The notes below the pieces were generated by a model, which had not been told where the DNA came from, ran no database searches, and saw only the letters and a program-made list of their open reading frames with translations. The translations under genes and the position numbers were made by a program. A stretch of DNA of 37,475 nucleotides from Candidatus Omnitrophota bacterium (GTDB taxonomy: Bacteria > Omnitrophota > Gorgyraeia > Aquiviventales > Aquiviventaceae): NCBI GenBank assembly GCA_016198905.1, contig JACQHR010000014.1, positions 1-37,475 of the forward strand, written 5' to 3'. Positions 24,001 to 27,000 of the stretch are shown one piece after another; within the stretch, counting starts at the first letter, position 1, and each line of letters begins with the position of its first letter.

Positions 24001-27000
24001 GAGGCGTTGCTCAGACAGGACTATCGTGCGCCCGCCAGATACCAACTGACGCCTGAAGACGCTGCGGCCTTCCGCCTCGTGCTGGCCGAGGTGGCCAACG
24101 CGCTCGGGGTGTCCATCTCGCTGTCGGCGCTCGGCGAGGAGCGTCTGACTCGGCTCGCTGAAGTGGCCGCGTATCGCACCGCGCATCCCGTTCGTCCATT
24201 CATCGCCGGCAACTGGAAAGCCAATGCTTCGCAGCAGCCGATCGCGCAGTACCTGCGCATACTATTTCAATCATTGCGCGATCGCGATGACGTCGACGTG
24301 ACACTCTTCGTGCCGCACCTTGTCATCGGTGAAGCAGCGCAGACCGCACACCAGATGCAAGCAGGACTCTACTCGAAGCTCAACTTAGCCATTGGCGCGC
24401 AAGACGTCTCGGAGATTGAAAAGGAAGGCGCCTTTACTGGTGCGGTTCTCGCGAAGCATCTGGACAAGGCGGATGCTGAGCAGGTGTTGGTCGGCCACTC
24501 GGAGCTGCGAACGGTCGTCGATCACACGACAGGACGCCGTATACGCATCACAGGCCAAGGGCTGACCCACGCGCAGATCGTTCAGCGGATCAAGAACGCG
24601 CGAGCGCAGGGGTTGCGTGCGACGCTGGCGATCGGTGAAACCTTTGATGAACGCCAAGCGGGCCGGACGTTCGAGGTCATCGATGAACAGCTGACACAGG
24701 AGTACGGGCAGTTAACGCAAGAGGAGCGTCAGGGAGTCGACGTCGCTTACGAACCTGTGTGGGCGATCGGCACAGGCGCGACACCTGCAACACCGGAGCA
24801 AGCTGAAGAAATCCATCGCTTCATCCGCGCGCGCCTTGCTGAGCTCGCAGATGTGGAACGCGCGGCGGCCACGCGCCTCCTCTACTACGGCGGCAACGTG
24901 AAGCCCGAGAACATCGCGGGTTTTCTGGCGCAACCCAACATTGATGGCGCGCTCGTCGGCGGCGCCAGCCTCGATGCGATGCAATTTGCGCAGATTGCGA
25001 AGTCCGTCGAAGCCTCGCACGCGCTGCAGCAGGCGTTCACCGCCACACGCAAGGCGCTGGCTGACAAAAGCGGCCTCACACCCAACGAAGCGCTTCGCGT
25101 CGACCGACTCGTCGATGCCATGGAAGCCGCCGGAGCCTTCCTGTACCGAAGTCGCAGCAAGTACCGGGTCGAAGGAGAGGTCGCCCCTGATACAGTCCAG
25201 CCGGTTGATGGTCATGCCGGATTGCTGATCAGTCAGTCCATTCGGGGCAACGGCAGCAGCCAGTGGCTCGACGACGAGATTCGTGGCGAGGATCTTCCTC
25301 AACCTGCGAACGACAACAGGGGCGCGCAATTTACCTGGCTGGTGGACCCGCTCGATGGCACACAGACGTATGTGTCTCAGCCCGACAGCGAGGCGTTCGC
25401 CACAACCGCCATGGTGGTCGATGCCAAAACCGGTGCACTGTTGGCCGGTGCCATCGTATTCCCCGCCCGCGGCGATGTGTTCGTCGGAGTTCGGGGCAAG
25501 GGCGTATTCCACAATGGTCGGCCGGTGACGGTGGAGAACGCACAGCCCGCAACGCTGCTGCTTCGCTGGCCGCGATCGATTACGCTTGATCCGACCACAG
25601 AAGCCCTGTATGCGCGAATCCAAAACTCTGCGCGCAGAGCAGGCGTAACTGTGGTGGTGGCCGACACGATGACGTCGAGTGCAGGCGTCGAGATGGTGCA
25701 GGGCGTCGGGCATACCAAAGTCTTACACTTCGGCAAACCGTGGGATGTACTACCGGCGGCGGCAATTGTTGTCTTGGCAGGAGGCCGTGCCACGGCGTTC
25801 AGCAGGGATGGGACCACGACGGAGGATCTCTTCCCGGTTGGGAAGGTTGTGGCCGAGCGAATGCGCACCGGCGAACGGACAACCGTCCTCATAGAGGCTC
25901 CGCTCGCAGAGTCGGCACGACCTACTGTCGGAACTGGCGCGACGGATCGGTCCTACGCTACGCTTGATGATGTCAGCGTGAAGGGGCGCACCGTCCTGGT
26001 TCGCCCGGACCTCAACGTGTCTGTTGAACAAGGTCATCTGAAGGATCCCGCACATCCCGATCCTCGCATGATCGCGCACGGCCAGACGATCAAGGAGCTT
26101 GCGGAGAAGGACGCGAAGGTCGTCGTGATGTTTCATCAGGGCCGACCCAGTGAGCCAGACTACATGGAGACGCCGGAGGAGCATGCGCAACAGTTGGCAT
26201 CGCAGATTGGCCGATCTGTCAAATGGGTCAATGATCTGTACGGTGCTGAGGCCACGGCGGCCATCGATGCGCTCCAACCTGGAGAAGTCCTGGTTTTGAA
26301 ACCCACGCGCTCCAACGATCCGACGACGGGCAAGACCCTCGAGGAAAACCCTGCGTTCGTGGCAACGCTTGAACCGCGTATCGATCTCATGGTGTTGGAT
26401 GCGCTCTCCGTTGCTCATCGGAATCAACCGAGTGTGACTGGCTTCACGAAGACGCCAACCGTTGCCGGACGCGTGATGCAACGCGAACTTGAAGAGGTCG
26501 ACAAATTGATTGGAGCTGAAGGGCCGCTGCTCGTGACGATCGGGGGCGGGAAGGTGCCTGAAAAACTGCTGATGCTGGAATGGGCGCTAGCCAACTCGCG
26601 CGTGCCGAAGGTGCTGCTGGGCGGCCGCCTGGGCATTCTCGCGATCATCGCGCAGCGTCCAGAAGCGGCCGAGGCGACGACGCCAGATGCCCAGTATCAA
26701 CTGGCGGTGAAAACCGTTGGGCAGCCGACTGCCGATGACCTCAAAAAATTCTTGTCCGAGTTACCGCGACTCCATCGGTTGATCACTGAACATCGTGACA
26801 AAGTCGAACTTCCGGTAGATCTCGCATTTGTGTCAGTCCAACGGCAGGATGGGCTGTGGGTTCCGTCCATCCAGATATCTGGAAGCGTTCAAGTTGACGA
26901 TCTCCTACGATCGGGTCAGGGCGTTGCGTATGTGCTCAATGGAATCGGTCTTGACACGCAGGTCCGATACTCGATCATCAGCAAGGGATGGACAACCGAG

